The position numbers were made by a program, and so were the translations under genes. The notes under the pieces are model-generated. The model made no database searches. It was not told where the DNA came from and saw only the letters and a list, made by a program, of their open reading frames with translations. Shown here piece after piece: positions 26,414 to 35,044 of a stretch of 38,933 nucleotides of DNA (positions within the stretch are counted from its first letter, which is position 1; each line of letters starts with the position of its first letter). The stretch is from Butyrivibrio sp. (lineage in GTDB: Bacteria > Bacillota > Clostridia > Lachnospirales > Lachnospiraceae): NCBI GenBank assembly GCA_024680925.1, contig JAILBM010000443.1, positions 1-38,933 on the forward strand, read 5' to 3'.

Positions 26414-26442
26414 TTTACAAATATAAAATCCCTTGTTATTAT
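26414..26442 (+). promoter_or_regulatory. Candidate sigma-A promoter for the Tad operon
   Basis: TTTACA (26414-26419) and TATTAT (26437-26442) are separated by exactly 17 bp, each a 5 of 6 match to consensus. Transcription would start near 26449, leaving a leader of about 335 nt before the first Tad gene. Confidence 0.6.
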
Positions 26443-26784
26443 CAATTTCGCTATGAAGCATTACAAATATTCATGGTAAACATCTTGGCTGATGAACTTA
26501 CCAGATATAAAAGCTCATAGACTGATATATCTGCCCGGCCGAGGCTTGTATCAGTAGAAAAAAGTAATATGTCGAAAAAATTCTTGTTTGAATCGGCTAT
26601 CCATTTGCTAGCACAAGCGCGTTTTATGACTGCTAATCGAATTCCGTTTGTATATGCATTTTGGCGTTCTGCCCGAGGAATCACCTCCGGATACTGTGCT
26701 TCACATAGAAAGCTTCATTAGAACGTCGTTTGTAGTTAGTATGAACAAGTATCTTGCACAGAAGGAGAATTAGATTTACACAGC
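26443..26784 (+). other. Long untranslated leader or gene remnant before Tad operon
   Basis: I recognise no gene here. The stretch is richer in GC than its flanks and has several stems: ACTGATA/TATCAGT around 26520-26556, TGGTAA/TTACCA around 26475-26503, and CCGAGG/CCTCCGG around 26675-26695. An imperfect duplicate of CTGCCC...GAGG occurs near 26530 and 26670. A + strand reading of 49 codons (ATG 26569) and a - strand GTG-start reading of 78 codons exist, but neither resembles a known protein. It could be a regulatory RNA leader or a decayed gene. Confidence 0.4.
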
Positions 26785-27207
26785 ATGCTTTACTTGACTA
26801 TTCTTGTTTCGGGTGCGATTATCTCAGATTTAATCGAAGATAAGATTTATAATATATGGGTTGTACCGGGAATGTTATTTGGAATGGCATTGGTGGGTAT
26901 TCAGGGAGTTGGGATGCTTTTTAATACCCTGATGATGCAGCTTTTTATATTAGCACTTCTGGTACCTCTATATATTATACGCGGTCTCGGAGCAGGAGAC
27001 ATTAAATTATTTATGGCTATAGCGCCATATTTATCAAGACAGGATACTCTATCCTGCATAATTAATTCTTTCATTATCGGAGGAATTATATCCATTTTAT
27101 GTATGATCATAAAACACAGAAAGATAAAAACAATTCATTTTGCCCTTCCAATAGGAATAAGCATTTTATTGAATTATTTAGGAATAAATATAAGTACATT
27201 GTTTTGA
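26785..27207 (+). CDS. Prepilin peptidase, A24 family (TadV/CpaA type)
   Basis: This 140-residue integral membrane aspartic protease cleaves the Flp prepilin leader. The first catalytic Asp is in SDLIEDKIYN and the second in the GLGAGDIKLF motif. It lacks the N-terminal methylase domain of PilD, as TadV does. Four to five membrane segments are visible. AAGGAGA lies at 26762-26768, 16 nt before the ATG, which is far. No other usual start codon is available in frame, so the true start may use a non-standard codon. It is the first gene of the Tad operon. Confidence 0.88.
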   Translation: MLYLTILVSGAIISDLIEDKIYNIWVVPGMLFGMALVGIQGVGMLFNTLMMQLFILALLVPLYIIRGLGAGDIKLFMAIAPYLSRQDTLSCIINSFIIGGIISILCMIIKHRKIKTIHFALPIGISILLNYLGINISTLF

Positions 27208-27219
27208 GGAGACAGTCTG

Positions 27220-28248
27220 ATGAATAAAGAAAAGATTATTCAATCCGGTCCCATAATAGCAATTTGTGATTCCGAAGAGGATTATTGCTACAGGCTTGAT
27301 GAATATTTGAGAACAAACTTTAGTCTGGAATTTGAAATATATGATTTTACAAATTCAAACAGCTTAAATGAATTTCAGAATAAAGAAAACATTATGGTAC
27401 TGATTATATCTGAAAAGGAGTATGAGGATGTAGAAAAGAATATATGTCAGAATATAATTTTACTTCAAGAGGATAATGCAGGAATAAATCAAGTGGCAGA
27501 AAATGACAATATAGTACGAATAAACAAATATGTCCCTAGTAAGATGATATTGAACAGTCTGGTAGATGTATGCATGGAACTACCTGATAATATCCTTGGA
27601 AAAAATTTTGAAGGTAGTAGTGCTTTGGATATTATTGGATCTATATCTTTAAATGATAAAGATGCTCAGATGGCCCTTGCAGTTGAATTAGCATCAGAAC
27701 TGGGTCAAAAAGAGAAGGTTTTATTTTTGGAATTGTCACCCTTTTCCTGCCTTAGTAAATATACTCAGATATCCTGTGAGGAAAATCTGTCAGACCTTTT
27801 ATATTATATGGACTGTAACCCTGATAAATTTTTATTGTATTTTGACAGAATGGTAAAGGATTATGACGGCTGTAAAATTATTGCACCAATCATTTCTCCA
27901 TCCCAATTAAAGTCAATTACCAAAATTCAGTGGAATGCTCTTTTTAAGGCAATACAAAATAAAACAGAGTTCAAAAAAATCATTATAAATCTTTCGGAAG
28001 GCATTGATGGTTTATATGAAATACTCTCAAGAAGCAGCAAAATATACATGACAGTAAGTAATGATGAGATATCTCAATATAAGATAAATCAATATGAAAC
28101 ACTTTTAAAGGAAAACGAGTATGAAAAAATCCTTGCTGTAACACAAAGAATAATCAAACCATCATATATAGCAACCGGAACACTTAATAATGCCGGATAT
28201 AAAAGATGGGCAAAAGAGCTTATTGGAGGATTGGAAAATGGAACATGA
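27220..28248 (+). CDS. TadZ/CpaE-like protein without a P-loop
   Basis: By position and shape this is the TadZ/CpaE protein that localises the Tad machine: an N-terminal receiver-like domain (about 10-120) and a MinD/ParA-like C-terminal domain (about 135-330). At the expected deviant Walker A site the sequence is IIGSISLNDKDAQMALAVEL, with no KGGxGKT motif, so ATP binding is doubtful. The following strands (KVLFLELSPF for the usual LLIDLD, IIINLSEG for the usual ILDTP) keep the fold pattern. Its 342 residues fit the family. It overlaps tadA by 11 bp. Confidence 0.7.
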   Translation: MNKEKIIQSGPIIAICDSEEDYCYRLDEYLRTNFSLEFEIYDFTNSNSLNEFQNKENIMVLIISEKEYEDVEKNICQNIILLQEDNAGINQVAENDNIVRINKYVPSKMILNSLVDVCMELPDNILGKNFEGSSALDIIGSISLNDKDAQMALAVELASELGQKEKVLFLELSPFSCLSKYTQISCEENLSDLLYYMDCNPDKFLLYFDRMVKDYDGCKIIAPIISPSQLKSITKIQWNALFKAIQNKTEFKKIIINLSEGIDGLYEILSRSSKIYMTVSNDEISQYKINQYETLLKENEYEKILAVTQRIIKPSYIATGTLNNAGYKRWAKELIGGLENGT

Positions 28249-29473
28249 TAAGCTAAAAAAAATGGTAAAAGAAGGCTTATTAAGTTCTATAGATTATTCC
28301 AGAGATATAAAAGATGAAGAAATAACAAATCTTATAGATGAGCAGATTTCTGAAAAGTGCAGGAATCTGGATATATCAATTGAAGAAAAGAAAAGGCTAA
28401 GAAGTGAAGTCTTTGATTCCATACGAAGGCTTGATATTTTACAGGATCTTGTGGATGACCCAAGGGTCACGGAAATAATGATCAATGGTCCCGACAATAT
28501 TTTTATAGAAAAATCAGGACGTCTTTTTAAATATGACATGTCCTTTGATAATAAAGAAAAATTGGAAGATGTGATACAACAGATAGTTGCAAAGTGTAAC
28601 AGAGTTGTTAACGAGTCATCTCCAATAGTAGATGCTAGACTTGAAAATGGTTCCAGAGTAAATGTTGTGCTGGCCCCTATAGCATTAAACGGCCCAATTT
28701 TAACAATACGAAGATTTCCGGAAAAGCCTTTTACAATGGAAAAATTAATTGAACTTGGTTCTATTTCACCGTATTTAAGCAAGTTTCTAAGTGTTCTGGT
28801 TCAGGCAGGATATAACGTCTTTATATCAGGCGGAACAGGTTCAGGTAAAACCACATTTCTTAATGCAATTTCAAACAGTATTCCAAAGGATGAACGAGTA
28901 ATAACCATCGAAGACAATGCAGAGCTGCAAATAACAGGAGTTCCTAACATTGTAAGAATGGAAACAAGAAATGCAAATATAGAAGGCTGTAGAGAGATCA
29001 CAATAAGAGATCTCATAAAATCATCTCTTCGAATGAGACCTGACCGAATAGTGGTGGGGGAAGTCAGAGGCGGTGAGTGTCTGGATATGTTGCAGGCTAT
29101 GAATACAGGTCATAAATCCATGTCCACAGGCCATGCCAACAGCGCCAAGGATATGTTATCAAGACTTGAGACCATGGTAATGATGGGAATGGAACTGCCT
29201 CTCCCTGCCATACGGGGACAGATAGCCTCAGGAATAGATATAGTAGTTCATTTGGGCAGACTTAGAGACAGATCAAGAAAGCTTCTGGAAATCTGCGAGC
29301 TGGAGCGGGAATTGGATCCTCAAAGCGGACAGATAGAAGTAAGAACCCTATATAAGTTTATTGAAAAAGGACAGAATGAAAAAGGAATTATTATTGGTGA
29401 ATGGGAGAAAATAAATGAACTTAAATATACTGAAAAACTACTTTCAGCAGGCCTTACATTACCGACTGACTAA
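28238..29473 (+). CDS. tadA: TadA/CpaF, pilus assembly ATPase
   Basis: This type II/IV secretion ATPase drives Flp pilus assembly. Walker A is GGTGSGKTT, the Asp box lies around ERVITIEDNAEL, and the Walker B / His-box region reads GEVRGGECLDMLQAMNTGH then STGHANSA. The upstream N-terminal domain has VTEIMINGPDNIFIE, typical of CpaF. An in-frame ATG exists at 28190, but GGAGGA at 28225-28230 lies 7 nt before the ATG at 28238, so I use the latter (411 residues). It overlaps the genes on both sides. Confidence 0.95.
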   Translation: MEHDKLKKMVKEGLLSSIDYSRDIKDEEITNLIDEQISEKCRNLDISIEEKKRLRSEVFDSIRRLDILQDLVDDPRVTEIMINGPDNIFIEKSGRLFKYDMSFDNKEKLEDVIQQIVAKCNRVVNESSPIVDARLENGSRVNVVLAPIALNGPILTIRRFPEKPFTMEKLIELGSISPYLSKFLSVLVQAGYNVFISGGTGSGKTTFLNAISNSIPKDERVITIEDNAELQITGVPNIVRMETRNANIEGCREITIRDLIKSSLRMRPDRIVVGEVRGGECLDMLQAMNTGHKSMSTGHANSAKDMLSRLETMVMMGMELPLPAIRGQIASGIDIVVHLGRLRDRSRKLLEICELERELDPQSGQIEVRTLYKFIEKGQNEKGIIIGEWEKINELKYTEKLLSAGLTLPTD

Positions 29474-30179
29474 AGAAGATTTAATCATTCTTCTAAAGGG
29501 GACAGGATTATGCATTCTTTTGGGATATACATTTTATAATTCTGTATTTGCGGTAATCATAATGCTTCCTGCCATAATTCCATTTTTTGTCTATCAGAAA
29601 AGAAAAATAAAGGAAAAGGCGTGTAAAGAACTGGGAATCCAATTCAAGGATGCAATATTATCGGTTACTACTGCAGGAAAAGCAGGCTATTCAATAGAAA
29701 ATGCTTTTAATGAAGCGGTCCAGGACATGTTATCACTATATGGAAAAAACAGCCTTATATATAAAGAGATGAAACGAATAACAATTGGACTAAAAAACAA
29801 TCTGATTCTAGAAGATATGCTTACAGATCTTGGTGAACGAAGTGGAAATATGGATATTCAGGAATTTGCAGCGGTTTTTGCTGTGGCAAAGAGGAGTGGA
29901 GGTAATATGACAGAAATATTAAATTCCTCAATTCGTATGATAAGTAGAAGAATAGATGTAGAGAAAGAAATAGATGTCTTAATAGCCTCTAAAAGAATGG
30001 AAACAAGAATAATGGAAGCAGTACCGTTTTTCATTATTCTATATGTAAGTGCCACAAACAAAGGCTTTTTTGAACCTTTATATGCAAATGTGCTTGGGAA
30101 AGCTGTAATGACGGTATGCATGGTCATATACATTGCCGCAGTTTATATGGCAGAGAAGATTATTGATATAGAAATATAG
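29415..30179 (+). CDS. tadB: TadB, inner-membrane platform protein
   Basis: TadB is one of two T2SSF-type membrane proteins that form the assembly platform. It has a pair of N-terminal membrane segments (about 20-58), a cytoplasmic T2SSF helical domain with the pattern G-x-Y-S-I-E-N-A-F, SGNMDIQEFAAVFAVAKRSGGN, and a C-terminal pair of membrane segments. At 254 residues it is slightly short because the N-terminal region is reduced. It starts 59 bp inside tadA, which is a large overlap. GGGAGA precedes the ATG. Confidence 0.88.
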   Translation: MNLNILKNYFQQALHYRLTKEDLIILLKGTGLCILLGYTFYNSVFAVIIMLPAIIPFFVYQKRKIKEKACKELGIQFKDAILSVTTAGKAGYSIENAFNEAVQDMLSLYGKNSLIYKEMKRITIGLKNNLILEDMLTDLGERSGNMDIQEFAAVFAVAKRSGGNMTEILNSSIRMISRRIDVEKEIDVLIASKRMETRIMEAVPFFIILYVSATNKGFFEPLYANVLGKAVMTVCMVIYIAAVYMAEKIIDIEI

Positions 30180-30191
30180 AGGAACGGAGCT

Positions 30192-31571
30192 ATGGAGAAA
30201 CTTGTATCAAGGCTTTGTGCCATAATATATGAATTTTTGGATAAAAAAGCACTAATTAAAAAAAGAGATATTGTAAGCAGAAATATGCAAAGGCTTTATC
30301 CAAATAAAAAACCGGAAGAATCCGCAAAAAATTATTATTTAGAGAAGATAAAACTAATTATTTATATTCTTTCAGCAGGCCTGATTTTGGCAGTATTATC
30401 CTTTGCGGCTGCCCATAACGATAATCTTAAGAAAAATGAGTTTGGCTTTTACATAGAAAGAAAAAGTTATGGAGAAGGTTCTACAAAAGAAAGCATTAAG
30501 GCCTTTGAAGCCGGAAAGGAAATAGGAAACTTTGATCTTGAACTTGATGAAAGACAGTATACAAAGGATCAGGCCGAGCAATTATTTGTAGAAGCTACAA
30601 AACATCTTGAAGAAACAATTCTTGCAGAAAATGCATCTTTAGATGAAGTAAAGTCTAATTTAAATCTTTCGGATAAAATTTCAGGATATCCCTTTGAAAT
30701 ACATTGGAAAAGCAGTAATTCAGAAATAATTCATAACGATGGAAGCCTTGAGATGGATGTGGTATATGAGCTTCCAAAAGAAGGTGAAGCAGTAGTTCTG
30801 ACAGCAACATTTTCTTATGGAGAAAATATATGGATACAAATGCTTCCGATTATAATTCATAAGCCTGATTTAACACCTCTTGAGCTATTAAAAATACAGA
30901 TAGATAAAAGCTTAAAGTACCAGGAGAAGGAAACAATATATGACGAGATAATGTTACTGCCAGATACGGATGCTAGCGGTGAACACAGCATTACCTGGAA
31001 GAAAGATGTGCAAAATAATAGTGGAATGATTTTATTTTTAACTATTGCATCTGCCATAGCTGTGTACTTTTTTAAAGACAAAGATCTGGATACTCAGGTA
31101 GAAGAGAGAAGAAGACAGATGCTAAGAGCCTATCCACAGTTTATAAGCCAGATGGTGCTATATCTTGGAGCAGGAATGACTGTCAGAAATATTTTTCAAA
31201 AGCTTTCCCTTAAGAAAAGCGGTTTTTTTAACAGTAAGAAAAAAACAGATTATTTAAATTCTGAAATAAAAAGAACTGTATATGAAATGAACAGCGGAAT
31301 TTCAGAGCAAACGGCATATGAAAACTTTGCCATGAGATGCGGATTGCAGCAATATACAAGGTTTGCTACTCTTTTATCTCAGAATTTGAGAAAAGGTAAC
31401 AGTGAGCTTTTGAAGCTTTTGCAGGAAGAATCTGTAAAGGCTTACGAAGAAAGAATGGATCTGGCCAGAAAACTGGGTGAGGAAGCAGGAACAAAGCTTC
31501 TTATACCTATGTTCATGATGCTTCTTATAGTTATGGTTATCATCATGATCCCTGCACTTATTACATTTTGA
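30192..31571 (+). CDS. tadC: TadC platform protein with Ig-like insertion
   Basis: This is the second platform protein. Its C-terminal half has the TadC pattern: a membrane segment near 278-294, RRRQMLRAYPQFISQMVLYLGAGMTVRNIF in the cytoplasmic T2SSF domain, then a final membrane segment (about 435-457). Unlike ordinary TadC (about 300 residues) it is 459 residues long. After the first membrane segment (about 55-75) an external region of about 190 residues includes HWKSSNSEIIHNDGSL and VVLTATFSYGEN, the pattern of bacterial Ig-like (atrophied Big) domains. The pilus platform thus carries an extracellular domain. Confidence 0.85.
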   Translation: MEKLVSRLCAIIYEFLDKKALIKKRDIVSRNMQRLYPNKKPEESAKNYYLEKIKLIIYILSAGLILAVLSFAAAHNDNLKKNEFGFYIERKSYGEGSTKESIKAFEAGKEIGNFDLELDERQYTKDQAEQLFVEATKHLEETILAENASLDEVKSNLNLSDKISGYPFEIHWKSSNSEIIHNDGSLEMDVVYELPKEGEAVVLTATFSYGENIWIQMLPIIIHKPDLTPLELLKIQIDKSLKYQEKETIYDEIMLLPDTDASGEHSITWKKDVQNNSGMILFLTIASAIAVYFFKDKDLDTQVEERRRQMLRAYPQFISQMVLYLGAGMTVRNIFQKLSLKKSGFFNSKKKTDYLNSEIKRTVYEMNSGISEQTAYENFAMRCGLQQYTRFATLLSQNLRKGNSELLKLLQEESVKAYEERMDLARKLGEEAGTKLLIPMFMMLLIVMVIIMIPALITF

Positions 31572-31576
31572 GTATT

Positions 31577-31591
31577 ACCCCAAGGGGTTTT
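31577..31591 (+). terminator. Weak hairpin between tadC and flp
   Basis: ACCC and GGGT pair around a four-base loop, followed by TTTT. It is too short for full termination, but it could mark an RNA processing site that lets the pilin transcript accumulate apart from upstream genes. Confidence 0.3.
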
Positions 31592-31619
31592 ACATAAATA
31601 ATTTTAGGAGGAATTTAAA

Positions 31620-31826
31620 ATGAAAAAAATTACTACAAAAGGAAAAAAATTCTTATCTTGTATAAAGAACTTTATGCAAGATGAATCCGGAATGGGAACA
31701 GTCGAAGTTGTTCTTATTATAGTGGTTTTAATTGGCCTTGTAATGGTATTTAAAGACCAGATTGACGGAATTGTAGAAGAAATTTTCAGAGTGATTAAGG
31801 CTGATACTCATGTTATCACAGGTTAA
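31620..31826 (+). CDS. flp: Flp-type major prepilin
   Basis: This 68-residue prepilin has a basic leader ending in DESG, then M-G-T-V-E, so cleavage after Gly24 puts the conserved Glu at position +5 (Glu29), followed by a hydrophobic stretch VVLIIVVLIGLVMVF. The mature subunit would have about 44 residues, typical for Flp. A strong AGGAGG ribosome site 7-8 nt before the ATG suggests high translation. Both prepilin peptidases in the operon are candidate processing enzymes. Confidence 0.9.
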   Translation: MKKITTKGKKFLSCIKNFMQDESGMGTVEVVLIIVVLIGLVMVFKDQIDGIVEEIFRVIKADTHVITG

Positions 31827-33252
31827 GGGATACATGACAGTATATCTGTCGCTTTCTATAAGCATTATTCTTTCACTGATTCTGACTCTGTATAGCGGAG
31901 CCAGGATCGGTGCAATAAGAATGAAAACAGAATGTGTTATGGATATTGCCATGAATTCTGTACTTGCAGAATATAACAGGGCACTATTTGAAAGATACGG
32001 ACTTATAATGACTGATATTTCATATGGAGGTACATCACCTTCTGTGGTAAATGCTGAAGAACACTTAAAACATTATGTACAAAAAAATTTTGAACTAACA
32101 GATATTGGTAAGCTGGAAAGATCCACCACCCTTCTTGGACTTGAATGTGAAGATGCGTCTATCACAGGGGTAAGCTTTGCTTCAGATAATAACGGAGCTG
32201 TATTAAGAAGACAAATACTTGAATATATGAAGGCAGAGCCGATAGAAGGTATGATTGCAAATCTGACGGATTCGCTAAGTATTGTTAAATCCAGCGGAAT
32301 GGATAGCAGAGATGTTTTACAGGAAGCCAGAGCAAACTCCGAAGCTATAGAATCCTATGAACTTCCGAAGATTATCAATGAAGAAGGAGAGGAAGAAGAA
32401 CAATATTTTTCTGATCCTGTCAAAAATGTATGGTCAATAACAGGAAGCGGAATCTTAAGTCTTGTTTTACCTCCGGGAGTAGGAATATCTGATAAATATA
32501 CAAGAACGGATCTGCTGATATCAAATAGAGATATTAATAAGGGAACAGGGCTGGATGATAGTGAAAACTTATCTGTTACGGAGCTTGGACTTATTGATCA
32601 GTATATTTATGAAAAATGTGGAAGCTATGGAAATGAGAGAGAAGGCTCGGAGCTTGATTATCAGCTTGAATATATATTAGAAGGAAATTCAAGCGATAGA
32701 AGAAATCTTGAGGAAATAGCAAGTAAATTATTTGCATGGAGAGCAGCATCAAATGCAATGTATGTATTTTCTGATTCCGGAAAAGTATCCATGGCAGATG
32801 CGACAGCTACTTTGCTTACAGCCATATTCTTTATGCCTGAATTAAAAGAACTTGTAAAAAATTCCATACTTTTTGCCTGGGCAATTATAGAAACTGTAAG
32901 TGATTTGAAGGTTCTTTATAAAGGTGGAAGAGTTCCTTTGCTAAAGGACAGTGCCTCCTGGAAGACAGGATTTGATAACATTTTTGCCATGGATTTTGGA
33001 AATAGTTACAGTGAAGGATCAGGGCTAAGTTACGGAGAGTATTTGCGAATAATGCTGCTGATGCAGAATCTGAATACAAAAACCTATAGGCTTATGGATA
33101 TCATGGAAATGGATATTAGAAAAACCGATGGAAACAGCAGCTTTATGCTGGATTACTGTATGGATATTTTCTGTGCTGAAGTAAAGGCAAAAAGCAGGTT
33201 TGGATACAAAGTAAAGATTGAGAGAATATACGGTTATGAACAATACCCTTAA
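31810..33252 (+). CDS. DUF5702-like pseudopilin-related membrane protein (TadG-like)
   Basis: This 480-residue protein begins with a pilin-like segment: KGYMTVYLSLSISIILSLILTLYSGA, where G-x-x-T-V-Y replaces the E5-type motif. The rest is predicted outside the membrane, apart from a possible hydrophobic stretch near 355-370. It matches my memory of DUF5702 proteins found in clostridial Tad loci and may be an analogue of TadG as a minor or tip subunit. It overlaps flp by 17 bp. AAGG lies 9 nt upstream of the ATG. Another ATG at 31834 would remove eight residues. Confidence 0.75.
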   Translation: MLSQVKGYMTVYLSLSISIILSLILTLYSGARIGAIRMKTECVMDIAMNSVLAEYNRALFERYGLIMTDISYGGTSPSVVNAEEHLKHYVQKNFELTDIGKLERSTTLLGLECEDASITGVSFASDNNGAVLRRQILEYMKAEPIEGMIANLTDSLSIVKSSGMDSRDVLQEARANSEAIESYELPKIINEEGEEEEQYFSDPVKNVWSITGSGILSLVLPPGVGISDKYTRTDLLISNRDINKGTGLDDSENLSVTELGLIDQYIYEKCGSYGNEREGSELDYQLEYILEGNSSDRRNLEEIASKLFAWRAASNAMYVFSDSGKVSMADATATLLTAIFFMPELKELVKNSILFAWAIIETVSDLKVLYKGGRVPLLKDSASWKTGFDNIFAMDFGNSYSEGSGLSYGEYLRIMLLMQNLNTKTYRLMDIMEMDIRKTDGNSSFMLDYCMDIFCAEVKAKSRFGYKVKIERIYGYEQYP

Positions 33253-34153
33253 GAAGCAGATTGCGATGTCCTTTTCCAATCTGAAAATCGCTAAATCTAC
33301 CAAAGTCAAAAGGATTCTCCGGGCGGTCGGGCGACGGAAGAGGATATCGCTATCTGCTTCTATAACTGTAGAAGCATCCTTTGTGCTCCCACTATTTTTG
33401 TTCTTTTTTATAAATATCTTAAGTATGTTTAACATACTTAAAATGCAATGTGATATAGGAGCAGCACTGCATCAAAGCGGAAATGCCATGGCACGGGAAG
33501 CTTTCGACATAAGATACGGACTTAAAGAACTTGGAATAGAAAATTCTGACAGCGAACTGCTACCGGCGGCTTTAGATGTTTTTTATGCAGAAAGCAAAGT
33601 GAAAAATTACCTTGGAAAAGATTATCTGGATAGCAGTTGTATATCAGGGGGAAGCAAGGGACTGACCTTTTATAAATCAGCAGTAGGAGCAGATAAGGAC
33701 ATAATCAATATTGTGGCATCCTATAAGGCAAAACCTTATTTGAGCATAGCAGGCTTTTCTCCCTTCAGATTGGAAAACAGATATTACGGACATGCCTGGA
33801 CCGGATACGATTATACGGAGACGATAGGAAGCTTTGAATCACCGGAAGAAGAATACGTATATAAAACCGAATGGGGTGAAGTCTATCATAGAAGCCTTGA
33901 TTGCCCTCATTTGAAGCTTTCTATTACCTGCGTAAACCTATCCGATATTGAACACAAACGTAATGAAGGTGGAGCAAAGTTTTACCCTTGTGAATACTGT
34001 AATCACAACAATCATGCAGGACAGGTATATATAACTAACTACGGAAACAGATACCACACCAGTGTATCTTGCCCCGGCTTGAAGAGAACAATTTATACGA
34101 TACCAATAAGTGAAGTAGGAGGTTTGCCTCCCTGTTCAAAATGCGGAGGATAA
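33236..34153 (+). CDS. TadE-like pseudopilin with two C-terminal Cys modules
   Basis: The start region is basic, followed by SASITVEASFVLPLFLFFFINI, the TadE signature (T-V-E-A, then hydrophobic). The middle (about 65-195) is a typical minor pseudopilin body. The last about 95 residues hold two tandem copies of a module W/Y-G-x-x-Y-H-x-S-x-x-C-P-x-L ... P-C-x-x-C (for example EVYHRSLDCPHLK with YPCEYC, and NRYHTSVSCPGLK with PPCSKC). Each has one His and three Cys, suggesting metal binding or disulfides. The start may be the TTG at 33218 or the ATG at 33236, which I use. It overlaps the previous gene. Confidence 0.75.
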   Translation: MNNTLKKQIAMSFSNLKIAKSTKVKRILRAVGRRKRISLSASITVEASFVLPLFLFFFINILSMFNILKMQCDIGAALHQSGNAMAREAFDIRYGLKELGIENSDSELLPAALDVFYAESKVKNYLGKDYLDSSCISGGSKGLTFYKSAVGADKDIINIVASYKAKPYLSIAGFSPFRLENRYYGHAWTGYDYTETIGSFESPEEEYVYKTEWGEVYHRSLDCPHLKLSITCVNLSDIEHKRNEGGAKFYPCEYCNHNNHAGQVYITNYGNRYHTSVSCPGLKRTIYTIPISEVGGLPPCSKCGG

Positions 34154-34161
34154 AATAAATC

Positions 34162-34587
34162 ATGAATATTATCATATTTTTAATACTCTTAATTGCATGC
34201 TTTTTTGATTATAAAAATAAAAAAATTCCTATATGGACTATTGTTCTGGCAGCAGTCGTTTCAGCTATGAATATTTTTATGGATCTAAAAACAGGAAACA
34301 TATACAGAGGGGATCTTTTGTATGTCTTCTTTCCGGGATTGGTTCTTGTGGCACTATCTGTTATATCATCAGGAAATATCGGGATAGGTGATGGCATGAT
34401 GTTACTGGCACTATCACCTGCCCTTGGTATTGAAGTAACCTTTATAGGAGTTTGCCTTGCGGTTGTGTTATGTGCAGTGGTTTCAATTGTTCTTCTTACA
34501 TTTAAAAGGGTTGGACCAAAAACCGCTTTGCCTTTTATACCATTTTTAACACTAGGAATTGGAGGTGCAGCCTTTGTATTTGGATAA
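34162..34587 (+). CDS. Second prepilin peptidase, A24 family
   Basis: A second small A24 peptidase (141 residues) lies in the same operon. The first Asp is in ACFFDYKNKKIP and the second in GNIGIGDGMML. It has about five hydrophobic segments and no methylase domain. It diverges clearly from the one at 26785, so this is not a recent duplication. Its place beside the TadE-like genes suggests specialisation for pseudopilins, while the first handles Flp; that is an inference. Confidence 0.88.
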   Translation: MNIIIFLILLIACFFDYKNKKIPIWTIVLAAVVSAMNIFMDLKTGNIYRGDLLYVFFPGLVLVALSVISSGNIGIGDGMMLLALSPALGIEVTFIGVCLAVVLCAVVSIVLLTFKRVGPKTALPFIPFLTLGIGGAAFVFG

Positions 34588-35038
34588 AAAAGGTATCGAT
34601 GCTTACTTTACTGTAGAAGCAGCGCTGGTTATACCAATGGCTATAGGGACGATGGTATTTATTATATATACCTGCTTCTATCTCTATGGGAGATGCATCT
34701 TGACGCAGGATATTTATATTATGAGCTTTAGAGCTTCACAAATAACAAAAGAGATGGGAACTACACCTCAAAATTATGTTTTGGAAAATAGTGAAAAAAT
34801 ACTGGGACAAAGATATTTTGGCAATAATAGGCCTGAAATTAAAACTGAGGTAAAGGGAAAAGAAATTACTGTATCGGCACAAAATTCAACGAGACATAGG
34901 GCTTTAAGTAATTATTTTTTGATGCCGAACGGAGCCTGGGGATATAGATCAAAAGGAAAGGCATATATAAATGATCCTCCGGGATCCATGAGATTAAAGA
35001 AGCGATTGTTGGATTTATATAAAACAGTTAAGGAATGA
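34574..35038 (+). CDS. TadE-like pseudopilin
   Basis: DAYFTVEAALVIPMAIGTMVFIIYTCFYLYG near the N-terminus is a TadE/pseudopilin signature (T-V-E-A followed by a membrane helix). The remaining about 115 residues are polar and probably external. Several TTG codons could start it. TTG 34574 sits 8 nt after GGAGG (34561-34565) and is preferred, giving 154 residues and a 14-bp overlap with the peptidase gene. It is a likely minor subunit of the Tad pilus. Confidence 0.75.
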   Translation: MYLDKKGIDAYFTVEAALVIPMAIGTMVFIIYTCFYLYGRCILTQDIYIMSFRASQITKEMGTTPQNYVLENSEKILGQRYFGNNRPEIKTEVKGKEITVSAQNSTRHRALSNYFLMPNGAWGYRSKGKAYINDPPGSMRLKKRLLDLYKTVKE

Positions 35039-35044
35039 ACATAA

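Noticed and set aside
26451-26684. Minus-strand 78-codon reading frame starting with GTG
   Set aside because: No recognisable protein or domain, and a candidate + strand promoter reads straight into it. Left as a possible remnant.
26569-26718. Plus-strand 49-codon reading frame before tad operon
   Set aside because: It has an ATG but no good ribosome site and no family resemblance.
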